NCBI RefSeq assembly: GCF_023223645.1
Contig: NZ_JALKBY010000003.1
Location: forward strand, 1 to 64,000
Source: Natroniella sulfidigena
GTDB lineage: Bacteria; Bacillota; Halanaerobiia; Halobacteroidales; Halobacteroidaceae
Direction: 5' to 3'
DNA: 64,000 nucleotides
Shown piece by piece: positions 8,527-17,362 of this stretch (position 1 is its first letter; each line of letters opens with the position of its first letter). The notes under the pieces are model-generated. The model did not search any database. It was not told where the DNA came from and saw nothing but the letters and a program-made list of their open reading frames with translations. The position numbers and the translations under genes are program-made.

Positions 8527-9924
8527 ATGCTTACCACCAGTTTCAAACAACAAGTCAGAAAAGAAATTGTCGGGATCAATACTAAAGTACCTGTCAGCAA
8601 TAACCGCTACCTACAGTACATAAACTTCGATAATGCTGCTAGTACCCCTAGTTTCAAACAGGTTTTTGAAAAGATTAAAGACTTTCTTGTTTGGTATTCT
8701 AATGTGGATCGAGGTACTGGTTTTAAATCTCAAATTTCTTCAGAAATTTATGAAAAAACCTATCAATTAATTGCTAATTTCATGGGAGTTGACTTGGAAA
8801 AAAATACCATTATTTTGGTCAAAAATACTACTGAAGCAATTAATAAGTTAGCTAATTCATTACAACTAAGCTCGGAAGATGTTGTGATTACTACCTTAAT
8901 GGAGCATCACTCTAACCTATTACCCTGGCGTAGTAAAGCTCAGGTAGTTTATTGCGGTTTAACTTCTAGTGGCAAATTGAATTTAGATGACTTAGAAAGA
9001 AAATTAAAAGAGTATCAAAATCAGGTCAAATTAGTAGCAGTCACTGGAGCCTCTAATGTAACTGGAATAGTCAATCCAATTCATGAAATAGCTAGGTTGG
9101 CCCATCAATATAATGCTAAAATATTAGTCGATGCAGCTCAGCTTGCTCCTCATCATCCAATTGATCTTAAACCAAATCATTCTGCTGAGCATATTGATTA
9201 TTTAGCCTTTTCAGCTCATAAGATGTATGCTCCCTTTGGAACGGGAGTCTTGATTGGCCCTCAAGAAACATTTCTCAATCAACCACCTGATTATTCTGGA
9301 GGAGGAACTGTCAAATCTGTTACCTTAGATGATGTAATTTGGGCCAACTTACCTGATAAAGAAGAAGCAGGTACTCCTAATATTATTGGAGCAGTAGCAT
9401 TACAAGAAAGCATTAAAAAAATTGAAGAACTTGGCTGGCAAAACATAATTGACACAGAAGAAGAATTAATCGCTTATACATTAAAACAGTTAAAGAAACT
9501 TCCCAAAATCAAACTCTATGGTGTCAATGAGCTAAATAATCTTTCTAATCAAGTTGGAGTTATCTCTTTTAATATCGAGCCACTACCACATTCATTAGTG
9601 GCTACAATTTTGGCCCATGAAGCAGGTATTGGAGTAAGAAGTGGTTGTTTTTGTGCTCATCCTTACGTTCATCAATTGTTAAATTTAACTCCAACTGAAA
9701 TAAAAAGATTCAAAGACCAGATTAAAACAGATGACTTCTCCTCTAGTCCTGGTCTGGTGCGAATTAGCTTTGGCTGCTATAACTCTAAAACAGAAATTGA
9801 TCGTTTCGTTGAAGTTATAGAATCAATTATTGAGCGAATAACTATCAACTTTGCCTTCTCAACCCAATATACTTTCAATCCCACCACTGGAGAATATATC
9901 CCTAACACTAATGCAAGCTTTTAA
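8527..9924 (+). CDS. Cysteine desulfurase-like class V aminotransferase
   Basis: A PLP enzyme of 465 residues related to SufS/Csd cysteine desulfurases and selenocysteine lyases, which remove S or Se from (seleno)cysteine. The PLP lysine is K232 in SAHKMYAPFGTG. Cys374 and Cys376 in RSGCFCAHP fill the place of the active cysteine loop. MEHHSN and VDAAQLAPH are the usual cofactor-pocket motifs. The protein has a longer C-terminus than SufS (about 60 extra residues). GAAAGGAGG precedes the ATG. It stands alone, with no suf or isc scaffold genes beside it, so it may not be the housekeeping desulfurase. Confidence 0.85.
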   Translation: MLTTSFKQQVRKEIVGINTKVPVSNNRYLQYINFDNAASTPSFKQVFEKIKDFLVWYSNVDRGTGFKSQISSEIYEKTYQLIANFMGVDLEKNTIILVKNTTEAINKLANSLQLSSEDVVITTLMEHHSNLLPWRSKAQVVYCGLTSSGKLNLDDLERKLKEYQNQVKLVAVTGASNVTGIVNPIHEIARLAHQYNAKILVDAAQLAPHHPIDLKPNHSAEHIDYLAFSAHKMYAPFGTGVLIGPQETFLNQPPDYSGGGTVKSVTLDDVIWANLPDKEEAGTPNIIGAVALQESIKKIEELGWQNIIDTEEELIAYTLKQLKKLPKIKLYGVNELNNLSNQVGVISFNIEPLPHSLVATILAHEAGIGVRSGCFCAHPYVHQLLNLTPTEIKRFKDQIKTDDFSSSPGLVRISFGCYNSKTEIDRFVEVIESIIERITINFAFSTQYTFNPTTGEYIPNTNASF

Positions 9925-9954
9925 GGAGAACTAAAATTTAAATTTTAGTTCTCC
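9925..9954. terminator. Palindromic terminator between convergent genes
   Basis: GGAGAACTAAAATTT followed by AAATTTTAGTTCTCC is a perfect 15-bp inverted repeat right after the stop of the desulfurase-like gene. The stem contains T-runs but is not followed by a long one, and it may serve both convergent genes. Confidence 0.6.
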
Positions 9955-9971
9955 GATTATATCTGTTAGGT

Positions 9972-11723
9972 CTATAATTCAACTACCTTAAATTGAGCTT
10001 TGTTAAATATTTTATCTCGCTGTTCATAATTAAATAAAACTGTTATTAATGACTCTTCAACCTCTGTAGTCGGTTGCTCAAGTATCTCTAATATATCATA
10101 CTTAAAAGTTTCAATTTGAACCTTTCTTCTAATCTGGCGTGGTGAATATTCAGCTAACCTTGGTGCAACTTCTTTTATCTTTACTTGATCTGCAGTAAAA
10201 TCCCTGAATTTTTGATCATAATCTTCAATTTTGTATTTATCCAAAAACTCAGGTAGATTAATCCTCCTTCTCCGCAACAAATAATCAAACTTTAAAATTT
10301 CATTAAATAGATCAAACCGTTTTGAACAATATTGCTGATAAAATTCCTGCAAGATTTGATATAATGATTCTAACTTATGAGAATAACGATAATATCCTTG
10401 CTCTTCCCAGAACTCTGCCAAATCTGCCCACAATAAAAAAGGATCTTGGTAGAAATTTTGCTCTATAAATTTCAAACTATGATCAAAATGATGAGCATTA
10501 CAGAAGGTTTCTAAAACCTCTTCTACCATCTGCAACTCTAATAATTCTTGATAATTAAGCCACTTACTCTTTAAGACTTGATAAGGTGGCTTATCCAAAT
10601 AAAGATAACTATACTCTTCAGCCTTCTCTCTTAAACCTGACCCCTTTAACAATTTTAAAAAACCCAACTGTAACCGACCAGCCCGTAACTGATAGACATC
10701 ATTAAAGGAATTTATAAAAGTTTGATAGTCTTCAGCCGGTAAGCCAGCAATTAAATCTAGATGCAAGTGAATATTTCCTGCTGCTTGTAATCTCTTTACA
10801 ACTTTAGCCACCTTAGTAAAGTCCATCTTGCGATCGATCAATTCTAAAGTTTTAGGATTAGTACTCTGTACTCCAATTTCAAACTGGAAGTAACCAGCAG
10901 GTACCTCCTCTAAAAAGTCAAGAATCTCTTCACTCAATAAATCAGCCGTAATCTCAAAATGAAAGTTCAAATCAGACTCATCAGGCCTATTTTCTAGCAA
11001 AAATTTAAAGATCTCAAGTGCTCGCTCTTGATCACAGTTAAAGGTTCGATCAACAAATTTAACCTGTTTGACATCCGCTTTAATCAGCTTTAATAGCTCC
11101 TTTTTTACTAAATCCAAAGGAAAATATCTAACTTTTGACAATGTAGACGATAAACAATACTGACAATTAAAAGGACAACCCCGATTGGTTTCAAAATAAA
11201 CTATCTTATGTTCTAAGCCCTCTAAAGTAGAGTAAGGAGTAGGTAACTGAGCAAGGTCTAATACAGGACGAGCTTGATTTTTAACTACTTGCTCTTCGCT
11301 ACGATAAGCCAAACCTAAAATTTGTTGAACAGCTTGATCAGTAGTTAAAGTGTTCAATAATTGTTGAAATGTCTCTTCCCCTTCACCATACACAATATAA
11401 TCAATCTCTTGATATTCTCTCATTAAACTAACTGGATCATAAGATACCTCTGGCCCTCCTAAAACTATGATTAACTCTGGTCTAACTTGCTTTAAGATCT
11501 TAATCACTTCTAAAGTTTGTTCTATATTCCAAATATAACATGAAAACCCAACCAGCTCAGGCTGTTGTTTATAGATCTCTGCTGCAATATGATCACTAGC
11601 CTGATTAATTGTATATTCAGCCAGATCAATTTCAAACTGACCATGACAATAATTTTTCAAATATCTTAATGCTAAAGAAGAATGAATAAACTTTGCATTC
11701 AATGTTGTCAACAAGACATCCAT
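9972..11723 (-). CDS. B12-binding radical SAM protein with DUF4080
   Basis: This 583-residue protein has an N-terminal cobalamin-binding domain (about 1-135, VLLTTLNAKFIHSSLALRYL; GGPEVSYDP), then a radical SAM core with the cluster motif GCPFNCQYC near residue 190, and a C-terminal DUF4080 region (about 400-580). Members of this family are common in clostridia. Their reaction is unknown, and methylation or another radical transfer is only inferred from the domains. The ATG at 11723 has an AGAGGTT site. It is a monocistronic unit. Confidence 0.88.
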   Translation of the reverse strand: MDVLLTTLNAKFIHSSLALRYLKNYCHGQFEIDLAEYTINQASDHIAAEIYKQQPELVGFSCYIWNIEQTLEVIKILKQVRPELIIVLGGPEVSYDPVSLMREYQEIDYIVYGEGEETFQQLLNTLTTDQAVQQILGLAYRSEEQVVKNQARPVLDLAQLPTPYSTLEGLEHKIVYFETNRGCPFNCQYCLSSTLSKVRYFPLDLVKKELLKLIKADVKQVKFVDRTFNCDQERALEIFKFLLENRPDESDLNFHFEITADLLSEEILDFLEEVPAGYFQFEIGVQSTNPKTLELIDRKMDFTKVAKVVKRLQAAGNIHLHLDLIAGLPAEDYQTFINSFNDVYQLRAGRLQLGFLKLLKGSGLREKAEEYSYLYLDKPPYQVLKSKWLNYQELLELQMVEEVLETFCNAHHFDHSLKFIEQNFYQDPFLLWADLAEFWEEQGYYRYSHKLESLYQILQEFYQQYCSKRFDLFNEILKFDYLLRRRRINLPEFLDKYKIEDYDQKFRDFTADQVKIKEVAPRLAEYSPRQIRRKVQIETFKYDILEILEQPTTEVEESLITVLFNYEQRDKIFNKAQFKVVEL

Positions 11724-11855
11724 CTAATTAAAACCTCTCTTTCGTAAACAGTTAAATTCAATTTTGGGTTCTATTATATACAGTTCTAGATTATAAATTC
11801 AAAACCTTCTTTACTACTCACTAACCTGATAAATTTAGAGATTAACTTAATAGCT

Positions 11856-11880
11856 AAAAAGCACCCATGTGGGTGCTTTT
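11856..11880. terminator. Terminator of the CBS-domain gene
   Basis: GCACCC and GGGTGC are separated by four bases and flanked by A5 and T4, so it is probably bidirectional. It lies directly downstream of the CBS gene. Confidence 0.85.
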
Positions 11881-11889
11881 AGCTTAGAA

Positions 11890-12318
11890 TTATTTTTGTG
11901 GCTTGCTTGGAATGGATATAGTTGATAATGCATCCCCAGCTTCCATATCCGCTTCAGATTGAACTGATATATCTCCTAAAGAAACAATACCTACTAAATT
12001 TCCATTTTCAACAATAGGTAACCTTCTAATTTGATTCTCTGCCATCAAATTAGCAGCTTCTTGAGTCGTCATATCCGGACTCCCATAAACCAAACCACTG
12101 GACATAACCTGCTCTACAGCAGTATTACCATCATGATTTTCAGCAACATTACGAATTGTAATATCTCGATCTGTTACAATCCCTACTGGCTCTTGACCAT
12201 TACTGACAGGAATTGCCCCTACATTTAACTCTCTCATTTTTTGAGCTGCTTCACTTACAGGTGCATTTGGCTCCACTGTTGATACATCTGAAGTCATAAC
12301 TTGTCTAAGATCCATCAT
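11890..12318 (-). CDS. Tandem CBS-domain protein
   Basis: A 142-residue cytoplasmic protein made of two CBS domains (about 5-60 with GAIPVSNGQEPVGIVTDRD, and about 70-128 with IRRLPIVENGNLVGIVSLGD). Such stand-alone pairs bind adenosine nucleotides and sense energy or ionic state. The ligand here is unknown. AAGGAGGAGG precedes two adjacent ATGs, and the second (12315) is equally possible. It is flanked by its own terminator and a 62-bp gap to the MFS gene upstream. Confidence 0.92.
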   Translation of the reverse strand: MMDLRQVMTSDVSTVEPNAPVSEAAQKMRELNVGAIPVSNGQEPVGIVTDRDITIRNVAENHDGNTAVEQVMSSGLVYGSPDMTTQEAANLMAENQIRRLPIVENGNLVGIVSLGDISVQSEADMEAGDALSTISIPSKPQK

Positions 12319-12379
12319 ATCCTCCTCCTTTTCAAGATTAGGATATGCAATTAATTAAATTTTAATCATAAATTTATAA

Positions 12380-13582
12380 CTAATTATTAGCTTTACTCAA
12401 ACTTTGATCATTGTTAACTGCTAAACAGTTTTCTGTTAAAGATTTATACTTCAGCCAACCGGTTAATAATATTAAACTGATCAGATAAAAGATTAATACC
12501 CCATAACCAAATTGAATACCTAATAGATCATTTACAACCCCCATCAGCCAATTAGCCAATAAAACATCTCCTATGCTACCTGCTGCCAAAGTTAGACTGA
12601 TAATAATAGTCAGTTGCTCTTCAAAAGCTTCAAACATAGCAGCCTGCATTGTCGGAAAGATAGCTGACATAAATAATCCTACAACTGAAAATAAAATCGC
12701 AAACTGATCCGGGCCAACTAATGCCACAAAAATAAGAATTCCTGAAATAGCACCACAAATTAAAACCAGATACAAATAACCTATTTTTTCTACAATGAAA
12801 GTAGTCAACAATCGCCCTACAGTAAACAATACAAAAAAGAGCGATAAGAAGAAACTAATCTCTGTTTCACTTCGCCCCTGAACATCACTCAAATAAATTC
12901 CCAGCCAATTTATTAACCCAATTTCAGTACCAACATATAATAAGAATAACAAAGCAAAAATAACTACCTTATAATCTTTAATTACCTCTAAAAATACAGA
13001 CTTCTTTTTATCTTTATCTTGCTTAACTGTAGGAAATTCACAATAAAGTCCTAACAATAATAAACATAGAACTAATCCCGTTGCAAAAAGATAGACACTT
13101 TCCCAACCAAATCCCCTACGCAATAAATAACCAGCATAAACTGGAGCAACAATACCACCAATTCCAAAAAAGAGATGAAATATATTCATCTTTTTACCAC
13201 GATCTTCAATAAAAATTAAAGAGGCTAATGTATTACTAGTCACACTTAAAGTTCCTACTCCAATTCCAAACAATCCCATAGCAGATATAAAAAGTTGATA
13301 GGTCGGTAAATAACTAATTCCAATTAAAACAATCATGATCATTACTAAACCTGCTAAGAATGTATTCTTTAAACCAAACTTGCGAATTAAAAATCCACTA
13401 CTAAACATAGCAATAATACTTCCACCAGCCATTACCGAAAAGGCAAAGCCTAAATAAGAATAACTGATTTGAAAGCTATCTTGGATTAAAGGAGCAACTT
13501 GGCCCCTTAAATTTACTAACACCCCAAAGGTTAAGAGCATTCCACAAGCTAAAACACCTAATAATTTATTATTATCTAACAA
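12380..13582 (-). CDS. MFS transporter
   Basis: A 400-residue membrane protein with twelve hydrophobic segments, the first at about residues 8-28, in two halves joined by a basic cytoplasmic loop (VKQDKDKKKSV near 190). It resembles the fucose-permease/YfkF type of major facilitator. Substrate unknown. The start is a TTG at 13582. An in-frame stop lies two codons upstream, so no earlier start is possible. GGAGGAGG sits about 12 bases ahead, which is rather far. No neighbouring catabolic genes hint at the cargo. Confidence 0.85.
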   Translation of the reverse strand: MLDNNKLLGVLACGMLLTFGVLVNLRGQVAPLIQDSFQISYSYLGFAFSVMAGGSIIAMFSSGFLIRKFGLKNTFLAGLVMIMIVLIGISYLPTYQLFISAMGLFGIGVGTLSVTSNTLASLIFIEDRGKKMNIFHLFFGIGGIVAPVYAGYLLRRGFGWESVYLFATGLVLCLLLLGLYCEFPTVKQDKDKKKSVFLEVIKDYKVVIFALLFLLYVGTEIGLINWLGIYLSDVQGRSETEISFFLSLFFVLFTVGRLLTTFIVEKIGYLYLVLICGAISGILIFVALVGPDQFAILFSVVGLFMSAIFPTMQAAMFEAFEEQLTIIISLTLAAGSIGDVLLANWLMGVVNDLLGIQFGYGVLIFYLISLILLTGWLKYKSLTENCLAVNNDQSLSKANN

Positions 13583-13607
13583 GCCTTAATCAATCCTCCT
13601 CCTAAAT

Positions 13608-13810
13608 AGTGTACAGTTTACGGTTGACAGTTGACAGTTAAAACCTTAAAATCTATAACCTGAATTAAATTGATAAATAGCTTAAGTTTAAGGCTGAGGA
13701 AATGGTTTTTATTACGAAGGGTTTTTATAAACCCGAAGGTGAGTTTAAGTCAATCACTAGAAACATAAGAGCTTAGCTCTTACTTAGACTTAGACTCAAA
13801 CTTAAACTTA
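13608..13810. repeat. Heptamer arm plus hexamer-armed hairpin element
   Basis: 13608-13641 is one arm of GTGTACA/GTTTACG/GTTGACA units with no partner arm. 13680-13810 is a hexamer element: GTTTAA-type units on the left, a core containing CACTAGAAACATAAG, and ACTTAG/ACTCAA units on the right. The same core and arms recur at 35592-35718. Here the left arm is interrupted by about 42 bp with a small hairpin (GGGTTT/AAACCC). Confidence 0.75.
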
Positions 13811-13825
13811 ATTGTAATTAAACAC

Positions 13826-14752
13826 TTACAACAAATAGATCATTAACGGAATCGTCAATCCAGATAATAATGTAGTTAAGAAGATACCTTCTGAAGCCAA
13901 TTCATAATCTCCACCAAATTCTTGAGCAAATATAACCGCAGTAACAGCTACAGGCATTCCTGTTAAAATAACTGTCACCCCTAAAACTAGATCATTAACT
14001 GGTAAACTTCTTAATAGAGCTAAAACAAAAAAAGGTAAAACAATCAGTCGCAATAAAGTTATCAACCATAATTTAAAATTAGTAAAGATTCGACTCAATT
14101 CTATTTGGGCCAAAATTGAACCGACAACAAATAATGCTAAAGGAGTTGTTGTTCCCCCTACTTTCTCTAAGGTAGTAAGGATTGGCCCGGGTAAATCAAT
14201 CGAAAATAAGAAGAGAAGCATCCCAATCATTACTGCTACAATCCCTGGAGTCAATAACTGTTTAGCAGAAAACTCTTGTTTGCTAGTTCGAGGATTAATA
14301 ATGAAGACCCCTATCGTCCAGATCATTAAATTAAAGATAGCATTATAAATTGCTGCTAAAAAAATACCCTCTGCTCCAAAAATCAAATCTATAACAGGAT
14401 AACCTACAAACGCTGTATTGGCAAAAATTATCATGAATTGATAGATGTCTTTCTCTTTTTCTGTACTAGGTAATATAAATCTGATCAGATAAGAAACTGA
14501 AATCATCAATAAGTAAACAGCTAATGTAATAAAAAAAACACTACTTAAATTAGCTAGTCGTTCAGAACTAAATTCATAATTCATAGAAGTTATAATTAAA
14601 GCCGGTAAAGTAAGATTTAACACTAACCCACTTAAGTTTTGATCAATACTCGGCTTAACAATTTCTAACTTTCTAAAACTAAAGCCTAGCAATACTAATA
14701 AAAATAGAACTAAAACTTGATTGAAAATTGCTATAAATCGGATTAAAACCAC
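13826..14752 (-). CDS. AEC family transporter (first copy)
   Basis: A 308-residue membrane carrier of the auxin efflux carrier family with about ten hydrophobic segments in two repeats. GFSFRKLEIV closes the first helix, and family signatures include LALFVVGSILA near 205 and LTGMPVAVTAVIFA near 265. Bacterial members export or exchange organic acids such as malate. It is a paralogue of the next gene upstream. The start is a GTG immediately after AAAGG, an unusual arrangement also seen in the paralogue, so the true start may be a little downstream. Confidence 0.87.
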   Translation of the reverse strand: MVLIRFIAIFNQVLVLFLLVLLGFSFRKLEIVKPSIDQNLSGLVLNLTLPALIITSMNYEFSSERLANLSSVFFITLAVYLLMISVSYLIRFILPSTEKEKDIYQFMIIFANTAFVGYPVIDLIFGAEGIFLAAIYNAIFNLMIWTIGVFIINPRTSKQEFSAKQLLTPGIVAVMIGMLLFLFSIDLPGPILTTLEKVGGTTTPLALFVVGSILAQIELSRIFTNFKLWLITLLRLIVLPFFVLALLRSLPVNDLVLGVTVILTGMPVAVTAVIFAQEFGGDYELASEGIFLTTLLSGLTIPLMIYLL

Positions 14753-14887
14753 CCTTTCTTCATAAAAAACAATTGCTTCTCTTGCTCATTATATTGAATT
14801 AATTATGTTTGTTATTGTATCATAATCACTCTTTAATTAATAGTTCTATAATAAATTAATACTTCTGTAAGTTATAAAGCAAAAATA

Positions 14888-14910
14888 AATGCTGGTTAAT
14901 AACCAACATT
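14888..14910 (-). terminator. Terminator of the second AEC gene
   Basis: AATGCTGGTT and AACCAACATT pair with one mismatch. On the minus strand the stem is followed by TTATTTTTG. Confidence 0.65.
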
Positions 14911-14928
14911 TAATAAACATCTATTACT

Positions 14929-15864
14929 TCAAGTAATAATGGAGACTACTAGAGGAATAGTTACCAATGCTAATAAAGTACCAAAGAAGACTCCTTCAGA
15001 GGCTACAACAGGAGGGTGTTTTTTATATCGCTCAGCAAAGATTGCTGTAAGAGATGCTATCGGCATTCCTGTCAGTATAACACTAATACTTACAATCAAA
15101 AAATCAAAGTTCAATAAATTCAAAATAATAAATACTAATAATGGAAAAACAAGCTGCCTGAATAAAGCAATTGTCCATAATTTAAAGTTAGAAAAGACAT
15201 TTGATACTTCAACCTTAGCTAAAGTTGAACCAACTACAAGCAAGGCTAAAGGAGTTGTAGTTCCACCCAACATTTCAAGTAAATCATTAATCAATCCTGG
15301 TATCTCTATCGAGAAGAGAAATATTACAAAGCCAAGTATAACAGCTACTATACCTGGATTTAATAACTTTTTATAGGAAAATCCACCTCCTTGTTCATCT
15401 TTAGTCATAATTATTACCCCAAAAGTCCACAAGAATATATTTACCACAAGATTATAAATTGCTGCTAAAAATATTCCCTCCCTCCCAAAAATAACATCAA
15501 TAATTGGAAAACCTATAAATACTGTATTACCAAAAACTATCATAAATTGATAAATTGAATTTTTATCGGGTGTAGAACTCATTACATAATTTACTACAAC
15601 ATATGCAATTGCAATCATTATTAAAAAGATCACTAAAGTAATCAAAAACATATCTCTAATTGTAATTAATCGTTCTAAACTGAATTCATAATCCATAGAA
15701 ATTAAAATTAAAGCAGGAAAACTAATAGAAAGAACAATATTGGCTAAATTTTCATTCAGGTTTTCATCAACTATATTATATTTTCTCATGAAGAATCCTA
15801 AAAATAAAATAAAAAATAAAATTAAAACCTGACTAAATACAGTAAAAAAGTTAATTGAAATCAT
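14929..15864 (-). CDS. AEC family transporter (second copy)
   Basis: A 311-residue paralogue of 13826-14752 with the same layout: GFFMRKYNIV after helix 1, ISFPALILISMDYEFSLERL, TPLALLVVGSTLAKVE and LTGMPIASLTAIFA. The two genes are in the same direction with 176 bp between them and a terminator in the gap, so they are tandem duplicates under separate control. The start ATG follows AAAGGA with no spacer. Substrate unknown, probably a mono- or dicarboxylate. Confidence 0.87.
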   Translation of the reverse strand: MISINFFTVFSQVLILFFILFLGFFMRKYNIVDENLNENLANIVLSISFPALILISMDYEFSLERLITIRDMFLITLVIFLIMIAIAYVVVNYVMSSTPDKNSIYQFMIVFGNTVFIGFPIIDVIFGREGIFLAAIYNLVVNIFLWTFGVIIMTKDEQGGGFSYKKLLNPGIVAVILGFVIFLFSIEIPGLINDLLEMLGGTTTPLALLVVGSTLAKVEVSNVFSNFKLWTIALFRQLVFPLLVFIILNLLNFDFLIVSISVILTGMPIASLTAIFAERYKKHPPVVASEGVFFGTLLALVTIPLVVSIIT

Positions 15865-16131
15865 TCCTTTCTTGATTTAGTTGATTTATCAAGTAGTTAA
15901 TCAAACTTAACAGCTCTTTTAATACAATAATCCTTGTTTTTAAATTATTATAAACAAATTTCAGTTTGATTATTATATTAAATAATCTTATAATTAAATC
16001 TAAGCTACTTTACTGAGGTATCTAGCCTATGGTTATAGTTTATTTGAGTAAAAAATGTAATTTTATTGAAAAAATAACAAGGGTTTTAATTGAAAATAAA
16101 GAAAATAAGTAGTATAAAGGAGGAATCTATT

Positions 16132-17091
16132 ATGGAAAGTAAGTATACAGTCAAAAATTTAGCTAAATATTTTGACTGTACTCCACAAACAATCCGTAAT
16201 TATCTTAAACAGATTGAAAGGGAGAAGACTGAATTGGTTACTAGAGGTAAAAGAAATAAATATATATTGACAGAAACTGGCTTTCAATATTTAAGGCAAT
16301 CATTAGATGATAAACTGACTTGTAGTAATAATTTTTTATTGAAATTTATTGTTTGTAATAAATTAAAATCACTAATCAATAAAGATACCAATTATATTTT
16401 ACAATATACTAAACGTACTAGAATCAAACAGAAAAAAGACCTAACTTATTTTGAACAATTACCAACTTTACTACAAAAAAGGTATGAAAAGTTCGCTAAA
16501 AAAGTTTTACACTGGCTAAAAAGAAAGTTTCTTTCTCCAGATATAACAAAAATTATTGTAGATAGATTGCCCAAATGGAAACAAGATGATAAAGATAATA
16601 CAGATCTTAGAATTACCTTCTATGAAGGTAATCATCCACAAGATTTAAATTTGATTATTAAAGAAAAATTGACTAGTTTACAAGAGATAAAAGTAGAAAA
16701 ACTTGAGCAAGATTTAGAAAAGATTGATCAATTAAGGGCCAACATTTCAGACCTTAACCCCACTGCTGATCAAGAAATTTTTCTTGCTAATTTAGCCAAT
16801 TTATTAAATAGAACTAATAATAAACGTTTGATCAAAAAACTCTTTAGAGTAATAGTCGGAGCCAACCCACACTACCAAATCATTGCTGAACCGGAAATTT
16901 TAATCATCAACTTTACTAAGATTAAATTACCAACTAAAGTATCAGCTGATTATGATCAACAAGAGAAGAAGCTATTAATCGACTTTAATAATAATTGCAA
17001 TTTAACCTGTTCAATAGATACAGAAGAGTCAGAAAAATTAATCATTAATTTCCAACAAGTACCTCCGACTCTAGAACTAATTTCGTTATAA
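16132..17091 (+). CDS. Unrecognised protein with N-terminal helix-turn-helix
   Basis: The start at 16132 follows AAAGGAGG at good spacing and gives 319 residues. An upstream in-frame ATG (16090) lacks a ribosome site. Residues 4-30 (YTVKNLAKYFDCTPQTIRNY) form a MerR-like or HTH_17-type helix-turn-helix. The next 150 residues are basic, and residues 195-225 look coiled-coil. The C-terminal 60 residues are beta-rich. I do not recognise the family. It is the only plus-strand gene between 10 and 28 kb and has its own terminator. It could be a DNA-binding regulator or a plasmid/phage-type replication accessory, and nothing settles which. Confidence 0.7.
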   Translation: MESKYTVKNLAKYFDCTPQTIRNYLKQIEREKTELVTRGKRNKYILTETGFQYLRQSLDDKLTCSNNFLLKFIVCNKLKSLINKDTNYILQYTKRTRIKQKKDLTYFEQLPTLLQKRYEKFAKKVLHWLKRKFLSPDITKIIVDRLPKWKQDDKDNTDLRITFYEGNHPQDLNLIIKEKLTSLQEIKVEKLEQDLEKIDQLRANISDLNPTADQEIFLANLANLLNRTNNKRLIKKLFRVIVGANPHYQIIAEPEILIINFTKIKLPTKVSADYDQQEKKLLIDFNNNCNLTCSIDTEESEKLIINFQQVPPTLELISL

Positions 17092-17117
17092 AAAAGTGGT
17101 TTTCACCCACTTTTTTA
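17091..17117 (+). terminator. Terminator of the HTH gene
   Basis: AAAAAGTGG, a six-base loop, then CCCACTTTTTT directly after the stop codon. Confidence 0.85.
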
Positions 17118-17335
17118 GCTTAAGGTTAAGTCTGAGTCTAAGTAACCCATTTAAAACCAATAAAAAAGTTGCCTCCGGCAACTCAGTTTAAGTCTAAGAT
17201 TAAGTTTAAGTAAAACCAACAAATACAAGCTCTAAAATCATAATTTCCTTAGTGATAACAAAACCCCCTGCTAACTAGCAGGGGGTTATTAATTACTTCA
17301 TATTTATTAACTTAAACGTACTTGGACTTATGCTT
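17118..17335. repeat. Hexamer-repeat tract (GTTTAA/GTCTAA type)
   Basis: Two same-direction arms (17118-17144 and 17185-17212) of GTTAAG/GTCTAA units flank a small hairpin GTTGCC-TCC-GGCAAC at 17168. An inverted arm with ACTTAAACGTACTTGGACTT lies at 17310-17335. The tract and its following bases are nearly repeated at 24798-24855. Confidence 0.65.
17261..17287 (-). terminator. Terminator of acnB
   Basis: AACCCCCTGCTA and TAGCAGGGGGTT form a GC-rich stem with a two-base loop, about 75 bp downstream of the acnB stop on the minus strand. Confidence 0.75.
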
Positions 17336-17362
17336 TTTAATCACACAGACACTCACACTAAA

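Noticed and set aside
13608-13641. Many TTGACA hexamers in the repeat arms, looking like -35 boxes
   Set aside because: They come from the GTTGACA repeat unit, lack -10 boxes at 16-18 bp, and face the wrong way for most genes.
14939-15376. Plus-strand frame of 145 codons
   Set aside because: It is antisense to the second AEC carrier, whose membrane segments and family motifs are clear on the minus strand.
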